A stretch of DNA of 64,000 nucleotides, taken from positions 96,906,001-96,970,000 of the forward strand of contig OZ231126.1 of NCBI GenBank assembly GCA_965153355.1, written 5' to 3'. The stretch comes from Flaccisagitta enflata (taxonomy: Eukaryota > Chaetognatha > Sagittoidea > Aphragmophora). Shown here in pieces: positions 8,039 to 17,639 of the stretch. A program made the translations under genes and the position numbers. The notes below the pieces were generated by a model. It worked only from the letters and a program-made list of their open reading frames with translations. It did no database searches and had not been told where the DNA came from. How positions within the stretch are numbered: position 1 is the stretch's first letter; every line of letters begins with the position of its first letter.

Positions 8039-8287
8039 TTTTTAAGTGCGTCCTCGCACTTCTATAAGAGGTCATGTCCGTTGGTTGGTCGGTTGGTTGG
8101 TCACGCAAACGTTTGAAATGCGCAAAACGGCTGATTCTGATGTATTTCTTCATTCCTATCACCTTTCATGCCTCACCACATTCATATTCATTCATTCATT
8201 CATTCATTCATTCATTCATCAAAAACGTTCATTCACAAAATCTTAATCAAGTGAGGCGCACTTATTGGCCTTCACTTGACCTTGTTT
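8039..8287 (+). mobile_element. Family T element, AAGTGCG variant
   Basis: TTTTT precedes AAGTGCG (8044-8050), TCCT, CGCACTT (8055-8061), CTATAAGAGG, then a GGTT/GGTC array. The right side has CGCACTT (8257-8263), TATTGGCCTTCACTTGACC and TTGTTTTC. The stem sequence differs from most copies, but the left, inner and right arms still match each other. An (ATTC)n microsatellite lies at 8188-8219. Confidence 0.75.
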
Positions 8288-8394
8288 TCTCTCTGCAAGA
8301 CCTCCAAGTTGTAATTCTGTTTTTGTTTGTCTGTAAGTCTATCTGTCTGTATGTCTGTGCCTCTCTGTCTGAAATCGGAATATGTATGTTTGTC

Positions 8395-8568
8395 TGTCTG
8401 CTTGCTTTTCTCTCTCTTTTTTCTTTTTTCTTTTCTTTTTTTCTTTTTTTCTTTTTTTCTTTTTTTTTTTCTTTTTTTCTTTCTTTTTTTTTCTTTCTTT
8501 CTTTTTTCTTTCTTTCTTTCTTTTTTCTTTCTTTCTTTCTTTTTTCTTTCTTTTTCATTCATTTTTTT

Positions 8569-8643
<75 letters not shown>

Positions 8644-8678
8644 CTCTTTCTCTCTTTCTCTCTTTCTCTCTTTCTCTT

Positions 8679-8756
<78 letters not shown>
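8395..8756 (+). repeat. Polypyrimidine CTTT/CT microsatellite
   Basis: TTTTC and CTTT repeats pass into (CT)n, over 340 bases almost without purines. It is followed by CA-rich sequence to about 8800. Phe/Ser/Leu and Arg/Glu/Lys open frames here are products of the composition. Confidence 0.95.
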
Positions 8757-8757
<1 letters not shown>

Positions 8758-8899
8758 GCATGCACAAATACACACTCATACACGCATAAACAAACACAGG
8801 CGCACTCCTACGAGTTGTTCAACTCATTCCACGAAGTCTTAACCCTTAAAAAAATGTGTCTACTGTTCTGCACAACGAAATCTTCTCTATCATTCTCTG

Positions 8900-9985
8900 T
8901 CACTACTACCGGGAAGTTTCCGGGAATTTTTTTGACCATTCCCTCAAAATTCCCATCAACTTCCCATTAAATTCCTACTGTTTTGTCATACTTCCCGTCA
9001 ACTTGGTTGGAAATTGATAAGAATTTGGGTAAATGTTGGGAAGTTAGAGGGAAGTCTGAAAATTTGTGGGAAATTAGTGGGAAGTGTTTAAAAATAGTGG
9101 GAACTTAGTGGGAAGTTTAGTCAAAAAGTGGGAAGTTAGTGGAAAGTGTAAGAAAATTGTGGGATATTGTTGGGATATGTATAAAACAGAGGGAAGTTAG
9201 CGGGAAGTTGAGGTAGGTAGTCGGAAGTTAGTAGGAAGTAGAAAAAAATTGTGGGAAATTAGTGGGAAATGTTAAAAAACAGTGGGAAGTTTAGTCAAAT
9301 AGTGGGAAGTTAGTGGGAAGTTTAAGAAAATTGTGGGGTATTGGTGGGATATGTATAAAACAGAGGGAAGTTAGCGGGAAGTTGAGGTAGGTTGTTGGAA
9401 GTTGAAAAAATTTGTGGGAAATTAATGGGAAATGTTAAAAAAAGTGGGAAGTTAGTGGGAAGTTTAGTCAAATAGTGGGAAGTTAGTGGGAAGTTTAAGA
9501 AAATTGTGGGATATTGTTGGGATATATATAAAACAGAGGGAAGTTAGCGGGAAGTTGAGGTAGATAGTCGAAAGTTAGTGGGAAGTAGAAAAAAATTGTG
9601 GGAAATTAGTGGGAAATGTTAAAAAACAGTAGGAAGTTAGCGGAAAATTGAGGTAAATAGTGGGAAGTATGTTAGGAGCTTTAAAAAATTGTGGGAAATT
9701 AATGAAAATTGTAAAAAAACAGAGGGAAGTTAGAGGGAAGTTAGGGTTGATAGTGAGAAATAAATAGGAAATATAAGAAAATGATAGGAAATGTAATAAA
9801 ATAGTGGGAAGTTAGTGGGAAGTTAAGGTAAAAAGTGGGAAATTAGAGGGAAGAATGGGGAAATTAGAGGGAAGAATGGGGAAATTGGTGGAAAATGAAA
9901 AAAATAGTGGGAAATTAAGGGAAAGTATGAAAAATAATGGAAAATGTGTGAGAAATGTAATATATTATTGTGAAGTTAGCTGAAA
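8900..9985 (+). repeat. GTGGGAAGTTA minisatellite with higher-order period
   Basis: Degenerate units of about 17-20 bases such as AGTGGGAAGTTAGTGGGAAG. A larger block containing AGAGGGAAGTTAGCGGGAAG recurs at 9188, 9362 and 9535, giving a period of 173-174 bases. At its start (8915-8999) the same words appear in complement (CCCATCAACTTCCC), so the array changes strand near 9000. It decays towards 9980. Confidence 0.85.
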
Positions 9986-10275
9986 GTTTTTTCGCTTCAT
10001 AAGTTTTTTCGCTTCGAAAATATTCAAAAGAATTTTTATGCATAAAATTTTTCTTTGCTTCAAAAATTTTTCGCTTATAAAAAGTTTTAACTCTAAAAAT
10101 TTTTTTTCTTCAAATTTTTCTTTCTAATTTTTTGTTTTGAAATTCTTTTCTTCAAATTTTTCTTTTTAATTTTTTATTTCGAAATTCTTTCGCTTCCAAA
10201 TTTTTTTCACTTAAAAAAAAAAAAGATTTTAAATGTTTTGCTTAAGAATCTTTTCGAATTCTTTTTGCTTCAAAA
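9985..10275 (+). repeat. AT-rich TTTTTCGCTTC degenerate repeat
   Basis: Repeated TTTTCGCTTC(A)AAA and TTTCTTCAAATTTTTC words, strongly degenerate, directly after the minisatellite. No coding potential. Confidence 0.6.
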
Positions 10276-11720
10276 AATCTGAACAGTATCTGGGTCTGCG
10301 ACAGAGGGGGTTAAAGATCACCAATTCTATAAGATCGCTATGACCAAAAGATCGCTAACCCTGCATCTGAGATAACGAATCTCCTATTCTCAAACTGGTT
10401 TCAAAACACGACAAATTGTCCTGTACCCTATTTTTGGGCGTACCGTATTCCAACTGAATCTGACGCGAAATTGGCTAAGCCGGGGATTTTTTTTCTATCT
10501 GTCTATCTTGATGCGGAAAAGCCACAATAAGTATGTCTTCGCTCACTGACTGTATGTGCTCTGCCCAAAGCAACTGAATACCAATCAAATTCGCTGTATC
10601 TGTCCTTATACGACGCCTTCTTGGCATAACAGTAGGGTTGACATCGAGCATTTTGTAATTGATACGAAAACCACTTATCACGGGAGACAGATGACTATTC
10701 AGTATTCCATATGTATTTCTTTACAAAAAATGATTTCAATGAGAGCAACAAAGAGGCAGGGCATACTCAAACAAACAAATGCACACCAAGCATACAAACA
10801 CAGACATACGTAACTACTTAAAGACAGAACATAAATTGCAAAGCAAGGGAATAAAACATATGATGCTACAAGACGATGTTAATGTACTTGATGTACATTT
10901 TTTTTTATAAGAGACCAGTTCATAAGAGACATGAGCCTGAGATTTGCCGAAATTTTAACGATTTTATTCAAGTTTCTTATCTAAAAAATGAATTTAATTC
11001 AAATTTTTCAGAAATATAGGTTGTTTATCTTTAAAAATAACTTCTTTTCTTAGTTCGCCAATGAGATCAGGCATTATATCAAAAAGAATATAACAATTAT
11101 CAAGTTTAAGATACAACTGCTCTAAAAAAGGTATTTTTATACAATTTAGACATTTATGAACATCGAACAAATTAAGAACACTTTAAGAGAATTTCAGGCT
11201 GAAAACAGACAAATATTTAAGAACACCCAGGCTGAGTTCAACAAAGCTGTCTCTTATAAAAAAAATGTGTACTTGACCTTGACCGGCATGTCTTGGACCA
11301 AGCAGTTTAAAAATGAAAGTAACGACAGAACGAACTTATGCCTAGTAACAGCTTGTAGATAACCGTTAGGTGGCCAACTCTTCATTCACAAGGTTATAAC
11401 CACGTTGCCCTGATTTAGGCCTGAATAGAAAATTAGGTCCACCATTGCCTTACCAACCCTTACTATTCATAACAAACCAACCATTCACCAACCAAACTCA
11501 TAAATGTCTCACGATACCCCCTTTATGCTTCCAAACTTGCTTTAACTATCTTTTCAATCAATCCAAAATCATGATATGAACAGCATATAAAAATGCGGAG
11601 GTCCATCATCCATCCAACATGTGTGACGCAGTCAACGATGTAAAGTTCCGCCCGATAAACCGCACACGATGTAGAGAGCCGCATAATGAACTTTCAGATG
11701 CTAAACAGCCTGCACCTGTG
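10276..11720. other. Unassigned, mostly non-repetitive sequence
   Basis: No gene can be supported. A 68-residue minus-strand frame (10475-10681) has a non-low-complexity composition but no motif I recognise and no flanking exon. A plus-strand 68-residue frame at 11156-11362 is Lys/Asn/Gln-rich. Either could be chance. Confidence 0.4.
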
Positions 11721-11755
11721 TATTTGTGAGTGTGTGTGTGTGTGTGTGAGTGATG
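11721..11755 (+). repeat. Short GT microsatellite
   Basis: (TG)n run of about 25 bases bordered by GTGAG words. Confidence 0.8.
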
Positions 11756-12025
11756 GTATGGGTCCGTATGTTTTCTAATCTGCATGCCTGTCAATCTATT
11801 TCTCATTACACACACCACTTGTGGACGTCTTGGTAGAAGGAGTTTGTAGATACGCATGGTGATATCATATTCGTTGTCTCCATGATGTGCCGTCCTGATG
11901 ATAAAATTATGGAGTGGTAAACCAGCTTTGGTCACTTCATGTCTGAGTGCTTGTCTTTGTACTCAGAGCAAGGCAATCTAAGTCTCGTCTCCGTCTCTGT
12001 CTCTTTACCAATAAGCATCCGTCTG

Positions 12026-12062
12026 TATGAAAGTTGAAACAACATTGCCCTTATAAAAGGAG
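12026..12062 (+). repeat. 37-bp dispersed word, first copy
   Basis: TATGAAAGTTGAAACAACAT followed by TGCCCTTATAAAAGGA. It recurs almost exactly at 12400-12436. The sequence after this copy (GGCCAGAAT) also occurs at about 17333. Confidence 0.75.
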
Positions 12063-12399
12063 GCCAGAATTCTCCAATATACAAAGGATGAAAGCCTTGC
12101 AAGCTTTCAATGGTGTTTACTCCGGATTGCTCACAACTATCCTTTATTACTGAAAAACAAAAAAGCTTACCTGACAAAACTATCAGCTTGACTGCATACC
12201 TTATTAGTATAGGGTTGGACAGGCCTATACCATTTAGTATACACAAAATATTTTACAAAAGTTACAATCAAAGATTACTAATGTACTGATGGAAGTACTG
12301 ACACTAGCAATATTGATTAGAAAACCATACCCTTAGAGGCAAGAATCGAGGTACAACCAACTGGGACCGCCGGCATTCTCTACCAAGGTACTGATACTT

Positions 12400-12438
12400 A
12401 TGAAAGTTGAAACAACATTGCCCTTATAAAAGGATGTC

Positions 12439-12526
<88 letters not shown>

Positions 12527-12530
12527 ACAC
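12400..12530 (+). repeat. Second 37-bp word joined to a CTGT/CT/CA microsatellite
   Basis: The copy of the 12026 word ends at AAAAGGA and runs directly into (CTGT)n, then (CT)n to about 12523, then CACA-rich sequence to 12560. The abrupt change suggests that the 37-bp word is the end of a small mobile sequence, or a duplication with a filler junction. Confidence 0.7.
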
Positions 12531-12560
12531 ACACAACGACACACACACAGTCACACACAC

Positions 12561-13140
12561 ACTGTCTAACTAACCATCGATGAATTTTGAAGAAAGATGG
12601 TCTTTGATGTGCATCTCGCGCCTTATTCAATGACAGGTTTGGAGGACGTCATGACAATGCTGCAGTTCTGTGACAATAGGTAGGGAAGTATGATAAAAAT
12701 CTTTTTTTCTCCAAAACCCCAATCATTGGTATCAATCGATGCAGAATATCAAGGGCTTTCGATTGATACCCCATAATACATATTTAAACTATTTTTCTTA
12801 CATATTTTGCGCTATGTTGCCTTTGGCGCCGTTCTCGCGAGTCTGTCACCTGTTTGGGCATAACTTTCTAACCAAATGAAATCCATAAAGCGATGAAAAT
12901 TCGACTTGGAACTTGCAGGGTATCTGTTTAGAATGAACTTGTCACATCACCAACCTAATACTTTACCACAAAAAGTCACTTAAGCCGTATATCACCACAA
13001 TAGTGAAAGGGATGACGATCCAATAATCATTCTCAAAACTGCAAAGTGATTGGGATTTTTAGAACAATGTGGCAACGTGGCAATATGGCAACGTCGAGGG
13101 GTGTGGGAAGGGGCAAGCGGTGGGGTGTTGTCTTATCAGC
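12561..13140. other. Unassigned sequence
   Basis: No gene or recognised repeat is seen. Confidence 0.4.
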
Positions 13141-13144
13141 GGCT

Positions 13145-13215
13145 CTCTTTCTCTCTGTCTCTCTTTCTCTCTGTCTCTCTCTCTGTCTGTCAATCTGTCT
13201 GTCTGTCTGTCAATC

Positions 13216-13278
<63 letters not shown>
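13145..13278 (+). repeat. CTCTGT/CT microsatellite
   Basis: CTTTCTCTCTGT and CTGT units pass into a pure (CT)n run at about 13220-13278. Confidence 0.95.
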
Positions 13279-13281
<3 letters not shown>

Positions 13282-13289
13282 ATCAATAG

Positions 13290-13508
13290 AACAAGTGATA
13301 AGGGGTCACAATATCGTTGCGTATGGGTGGGCAGGGGCATCCAACCCCCATCCACAACCCATGCCCCCCCTAACCAACACACATAACCAAAAAAACATCT
13401 AGAATGCTCGTTTTTCCACTTTTCGACTGCGTTACGGACGGATGGACGAACCGACGGACCAATGGATGGACAAGGCCTGTTATAGAATTGCATTTCTGCT
13501 ACTAAAAA
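13290..13508 (-). mobile_element. Family T element, GTGAC right-end subfamily
   Basis: Read on the minus strand: TTTTTAGTAGCAGAAATGCAA (a decayed left hairpin), then TTCTATAACAGGCC, a GGTC/CATC array, a core with GTCGAAAAGTGGAAAAACG, GGGGGTTGGATGCCCCTGCCC, and a right end ATATTGTGACCCCTTATCAC closed by TTGTT. The right hairpin GTGA-TCAC remains paired although its loop differs from the 51777 copy. Confidence 0.7.
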
Positions 13509-13566
13509 CGGATGGACGACTGACAGACAGAAGTGCATAGTCGTTATAGAGTCCACGAAAAAATAA
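13507..13566 (-). mobile_element. Decayed left-end fragment of family T
   Basis: On the minus strand TTTTTTCGTGGACTCTATAACG followed by CTGTCTGTCAGTCGTCC resembles the left terminus downstream of the hairpin. It abuts the preceding element. Weak. Confidence 0.4.
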
Positions 13567-13834
13567 AAACTGAACAAAAGATGTAAGTCAATTGTCTATT
13601 CAAACAATTTTGTAAAAATAAATTGCGCCATTGCATTGAATGTAAAAGAAAGGCACGAACTGTAAATAAATTTTTGAGATCATCCAGTGAGTAAAATTCA
13701 TGGAATCTCCATTTGACAAAAGACAATAAGTCTAAAAGACAAAAAGACCAAGAGACTAAATGTAAACTGACTTGAAATAACTTTAAATGACTTAAAATGA
13801 CTAAAAATGACGTCAAACAGCAAAAAAAGCTAGG
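13567..13834. other. Unassigned sequence
   Basis: Contains several TGACTTAAA/TGACTAAAA words at about 13770-13815, similar to the body repeat of the element at 14294. No gene. Confidence 0.4.
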
Positions 13835-14032
13835 CGTTATGGACCGACGGACCAACAGACAGACAGATGGACAGAGCCGGTCAGAGTCAAGTGCACGCAA
13901 TTAAAAAGGCAAACCAAGCATTTTGGCAGGAGCAGTGATGCACAAAACGCCTGTAATCGCCAAAAAAGCAGTGTTACCGACCGACTGACCGATATTGCGG
14001 GTTATAGGGTCGCATGCACGAGACTGAAAATC
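13835..14032 (-). mobile_element. Two decayed family T left ends in tandem
   Basis: On the minus strand, 14032-13908 has GTCTCGTGCATGCGACCCTATAACCCGC (in parts: GTCTCGTGC, ATGCGAC), GGTC repeats and a core with CACTGCTCCTGCC. Then 13907-13835 has TTTTTAATTGCGTGC, CTGACCGGCTCTGTCC and GGTCC repeats. Both have lost their right ends. Several differences from intact arms are CpG to TpG/CpA changes. Confidence 0.55.
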
Positions 14033-14054
14033 TAAAATTGGAGACAATGAATAG

Positions 14055-14229
14055 CGCAAACAATGTACAGACGAAAGTGAAATACAAGAAGTTAACCCTC
14101 CAAAAACTGTAGCACCCCCCCTACAGCCTTACCGCTGAATGAAAAGAGATATACTGGGGAATAAAAGCTTATAAATACAATCAGCCTCATCAGAGCGATT
14201 TTAAAATTTTAATCCTAATCTAGGGTTAT
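14055..14229 (+). repeat. Left arm of a diverged ~180-bp inverted repeat
   Basis: Reverse complement, with substitutions and small gaps, of 14850-15045. Shared words include GACGAAAGTGAAA, AAGAAGTTAACCC, CAAAAACTGTAGCA and TCATCAGAGCGATTTT. The family T element at 14294-14842 lies in the loop between the arms. Confidence 0.8.
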
Positions 14230-14293
14230 TGCTAAAAAAAACAGCAAAACATTATAGTTTTAACAAAATTAGAAAAATATCATTTTTAACTAG

Positions 14294-14842
14294 TTTTTAG
14301 TCGCGTGCTACGCGACTCTACACCCCGCTTTGTCCGTCGGTCGGTTGGTCGGTCGGTCGGTCGGTTGGTCACACTTTACTTTTTTTATTCGTTTTATTCC
14401 TACTAACTGATTTTAAGTCAATTAGGTCATTTAAAGTCAAATTAGATCATTTTAAGACATTTTAGGTCATTTAAAGTCAGTTTAAGTCAATTTAAGTCAT
14501 TTGAGTTATTTTAATAGTTTTCATCATTTTAGTGATTTTAGGTCAATTTAAGTCAGTTTAGGTCAGTTAAGTTCAATTTAAGTCATTCTAGGTCAATTTG
14601 AGTCATTTAAAGTCATTTTAAGTCATTTTAAGTCAATTTAAGTCATTTTAGTCACTAAGTCATTTTAGTCATTTTAGGTCAATTCAAGTCAATTAAGGTC
14701 ATTTTAAGTCATTTTAGGTCATTTTAGATCATTTTAAGTCACCTTATATCAATTAAATTCAATGAAAGTCATTTTAGTTATGCGGTTATGTAATAAAGTA
14801 ATTATTTAAGTCTCGCACGCGACTTATAGGTGTTGGCCTTGT
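14294..14842 (+). mobile_element. Family T element with AAGTCATTTT body
   Basis: TTTTT precedes the left arm AGTCGCGTGC (14299-14308) and inner arm ACGCGACT, CTCTACACCCCGCTTTGTCC, GGTC/GGTT repeats and CACACTTTACTTTTTT. A 10-bp TTTTAAGTCA minisatellite fills about 14400-14790. The right arm is GCACGCGACT (14815-14824), then TATAGGTGTTGGCCTTGTT. The same body and right end occur at 18151-18535. Confidence 0.8.
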
Positions 14843-14849
14843 TAAGCTG

Positions 14850-15045
14850 TAACTCTAGACTGGGAATGTATTTCCAAAATCGCTCTGATGAAGTTAATTA
14901 TATTGATGTAAGCTGTCATTCCCTATCTTAGATACCTATCTTCATTCAACAGTTGAGGCTGTAGGGGGGGGTGCTGCTACAGTTTTTGGGGGGTTAACTT
15001 CTTGTGTTTCACTTTCGTCTGTACTGTTAACTTGCGTTTTAGGCA
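14850..15045 (-). repeat. Right arm of the diverged inverted repeat
   Basis: Counterpart of 14055-14229, containing AAAATCGCTCTGATGA, GAGGCTGTAGGGGGG and GGGTTAACTTCTTGTG. Similarity starts within about 10 bases of the right end of the family T element and runs to about 15045. Confidence 0.8.
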
Positions 15046-15075
15046 CAAGTTCCATGATGCTGTTTTGGTTAGCAC

Positions 15076-15250
15076 TTTTTAGTTGCGGACACGCAACTCT
15101 ATAAGAGGCTTGTGCCGTCTGTCCATCTGTCCGTCCATCCGTCCGTCCGTCCATCCGACGGTCCATCAGCACGAGTCAAAAAGTGGGAAAACGCGCATAT
15201 CCGCCCCTGCCTTTGTCCGCAACTGGAATGGCCGTGTATCCGGCCTTGTT
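15076..15250 (+). mobile_element. Family T element, GTTGCGGAC subfamily
   Basis: TTTTT, left arm AGTTGCGGAC (15081-15090), inner arm CGCAACT (15093-15099), CTATAAGAGGC, GTCC/CATC repeats, core GAGTCAAAAAGTGGGAAAAC with CCGCCCCTGCC, right arm GTCCGCAACT (15215-15224), hairpin GGCCGTGTATCCGGCC, TTGTT. All three arms carry the same C-to-T/G-to-A variant relative to the GTCGCG copies, so they still pair. Confidence 0.85.
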
Positions 15251-15264
15251 AAGAGATGCTTTGT

Positions 15265-15576
15265 CTATTTATTATGATCGCGTTGCCTCGAATGAAATCG
15301 GAACAAAAATGAAACTAGATTTAAAATCAGCATGGTCGAAACTATATGTACTTTTGAGTACGGTACAGCGCCATACAGGCCTTTTTACAAGCGTAAAAGC
15401 ATCTTATTTCACAGCAAGTCTCATTTCTCTAAACCTCAGTTATTTTCACTCACTAAAAAATGACTCTCTGACTCTAGGGGCCCTTTCTACGTAATACCAG
15501 ACAAGCAAAAGGATTGATTTATCATTCTTTAATCATATTTTCATATTCACTTTGCTTAGTAAAAAAAACATTCAAC
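15265..15576 (+). repeat. Diverged tandem duplication, first copy
   Basis: Resembles 15840-16168 at a spacing of about 581 bases. Matching words include AGATTTAAAATCAGC (AGATTTGAAATCAGC in copy two), GTCGAAACTATA, CAGGCCTTTTTACAAGCGT and the closing TTCAACTTTTT. The family T element at 15577 sits exactly at the end of this copy. Confidence 0.7.
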
Positions 15577-15770
15577 TTTTTAGTTGCGTGCTACACGACT
15601 CTTCACCCCGCATTGTCGGTCCCTCGGTTGGTCGGTCCCCTTTTTACTTTTTCAGCGTTTGAGCTTTTTGAGCCTACTGCTCCTGCCCAAATGCTCTGAT
15701 GACCTTCTCCAGTACTGCTCCTGCCCACCAGCACGCGACTGGGGTAGCCGTGTATCCGACCTTGTTTTTT
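15577..15770 (+). mobile_element. Family T element inserted in a T-run
   Basis: TTTTT, AGTTGCGTGC with inner CACGACT, CTTCACCCCGCATTGTCGG, core CTACTGCTCCTGCCC and CAGTACTGCTCCTGCCCA, right arm GCACGCGACT, GGGGTAGCCGTGTATCCGACCTTG, TTTTTT. The tandem copy downstream shows the unoccupied site CAACTTTTTTCCTCC (16153-16167), so the T-runs on both sides belong to the target or its duplication. Confidence 0.85.
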
Positions 15771-15839
15771 CTCCTCATCACTCCACAAACTGCCGTGCAG
15801 AAGTTTCTAGCTAATGTTTTTTAAGTCTTAACAAAGGAG

Positions 15840-16215
15840 ACTGCGTCTTCCAATGACTATAGCGTTACTCAGGATGAATTTAGATAAAATCCGAAAGTAG
15901 ATTTGAAATCAGCGTTGTCGAAACTATAAGTCGTGTGACGAACAGCAGCGAACAGGCCTTTTTGCAAGCGTGAGAGCATTTTTTATTGCATATATCTTTA
16001 CTCAATGAAAATTGAGTTTTTTTTCATTGAAAAAAAGAGACGTTCTTACTCTTTTGACTGATCCAACGTGATACCAGTTGCGAACAAGTATTAAATATTC
16101 ATTTTTCTTTATATTATTATACTCATTTGGCTTCTTGAAAAAATCAGTCAACTTTTTTCCTCCTTGGTTCAGCCCACAAACTGAACTTCATAAGTTCCTA
16201 CAATAGGAAGATTAG
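15840..16215 (+). repeat. Diverged tandem duplication, second copy (empty-site copy)
   Basis: Homologue of 15265-15576 followed by sequence like that downstream of the family T element (CCACAAACTG, GAAGTTTC versus CATAAGTTCC). It has no element insertion. No coding potential is evident. Confidence 0.65.
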
Positions 16216-16439
16216 TCTTAGTGCTCTGAGCTTTACTCTCGGTCCTTTTTGTACATTAATGTACACTAAAAACTAAACTATAGGTAATGCATTTAAAGGT
16301 AATGCACAACTTACCCCCACAAAAAAATTGCCAGGTCAGCAATGTCATTGTTGACAGTGACGGGATCTTTTCTTTCTTTCCTAGCCGGTTCCGCGAATGA
16401 ATAGTGTTGGTCAGCGCCATTTTTGACATCGTCTAGAGC

Positions 16440-16700
16440 TTCAGCGTCTTAGGTCATCAGCACCTGCCATCGACCGCATCGTCCGTCCATGTTATCTCCG
16501 TTATTTGTGTTTATCACCATTAGTTTCTGAACAGTCGACTTCATCTCAGTTATCTTCATCACCGTCATCTTCATCATTTTCGTTTTCATTACCGTCATCT
16601 TCATCATCGTCGTCTTCGTAGTCGTCTTCATCGCCGTCGTTTTAATCATCAATTTCATCGTCCTTGATATTTTCTTCGTCATCGTCTTTAATGGCGTTGT
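16440..16700 (+). repeat. Imperfect ATC/GTC trinucleotide region
   Basis: Degenerate CATCTTCATCATCGTCGTC-type repeat. The Met/Thr/Lys-rich minus-strand frame here follows from the trinucleotide composition. Confidence 0.6.
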
Positions 16701-16782
16701 TATCTTTAACATGATCCACAAGCCGCAAATAAGAGGGGCATCAGGTCCCTGTGTCAGACTTCAATGGTTTTTAAACCAAGAA

Positions 16783-16924
16783 TTTTTTTGTCGCTCGCTA
16801 CGCGACTCTACACCTTGCTCTGTCAATCGGCCGGTCACACTTTTTAAATGATTTTTATTCTTTGACATGACTGCTCCTGCCCACCCACAAGCGACTTTGG
16901 TAGCTGTGTATCCGGCCTTGTTTT
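16783..16924 (+). mobile_element. Family T element, short and partly decayed
   Basis: TTTTTTT, GTCGCTCGC with inner TACGCGACTCTACACC, GGCCGGTCACAC, core CATGACTGCTCCTGCCCACC, right end CAAGCGACTTTGGTAGCTGTGTATCCGGCCTTGTTTTC (in parts: AAGCGACT, CCGGCCTTGTTTT). The left arm has one change that weakens pairing, and the GGTC array is almost gone. Confidence 0.7.
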
Positions 16925-17135
16925 CTTTCACTTCCTCAATTCTAGCCTGAGCGTCTGACTACGGGCATGTTAGCTTACGCCCCCGATGCCCCTTACAATA
17001 TAGAGTCATTATAGCAAGCGAAAGACTTTAATTTGAAGGCAAGTGCCAAGTGAGTCAAATATGAACTTCATATTATGAAGGGACCAAATTCTGTTCAGCT
17101 CACACTTGAAATATGTGTCTCGAGGAAGAGGTTTC

Positions 17136-17300
17136 ATCCCGCAAGTGCTCTGAGTGAGCGAGCTTGCGAACGAAGCCAGCGAGCGTAGCAAGTGAAGCGA
17201 GGTGAGCGTAGCCAAGTGGAGATCTGCGGAGCTAGTGAGCGGAGTGAGTGATGCGAGTGAGTGGTGCGAGCGCGAGACTTGCTTGGTCGACTCGCTTGCT
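17136..17300 (+). repeat. GAGCG/GAGTGAGC-rich degenerate repeat
   Basis: About 165 bases of GAGTGAGCGAGC, GCGAGCGTAGC and GTGAGTGGTGCGAGC words, markedly more GC- and purine-rich than the flanks. Function is unknown. Confidence 0.6.
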
Positions 17301-17639
17301 CAGGAGTCAGGTATGTATTTCTAACAAAAAGGAGGCCAGAATCGTTTAAAAAATAAACCAATGAAATGCAAGCGGATCGAAGTTTTTTTTTGGTCCCCTT
17401 CCGCGAAGGACAAATTTTATTCAACCTTCATCTCCCCACTTTTTGAAGTTAGATCAAACTCGGTAATTATGCGCGAGCGGCCGACGAAACTTTTTCTCTT
17501 GTCGCATTTGAAAATAAATTCCAAGAAACAAAAAAAAAATGCATCTGCGCCGGGGATCATTTCTGTACTGACATCATTCTCGCTCAGATTCTATTACGGG
17601 TTGATGTGCCTGATGGTAAGTTTGCTAAAACTATAAGTC
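17301..17639. other. Unassigned sequence
   Basis: No gene can be supported. An AAGGAGGCCAGAAT word at about 17329 matches 12058-12071. Confidence 0.4.

Noticed and set aside
10475-10681. Possible gene encoding a 68-residue minus-strand protein
   Set aside because: Composition is protein-like but there is no recognisable motif, paralogue or splice context; chance cannot be excluded.
14400-14790. Transcription-factor site cluster of AAGTCATTTT
   Set aside because: The 10-bp periodicity and recurrence inside another copy of the same mobile element (18280-18490) show that it is an element-borne minisatellite.
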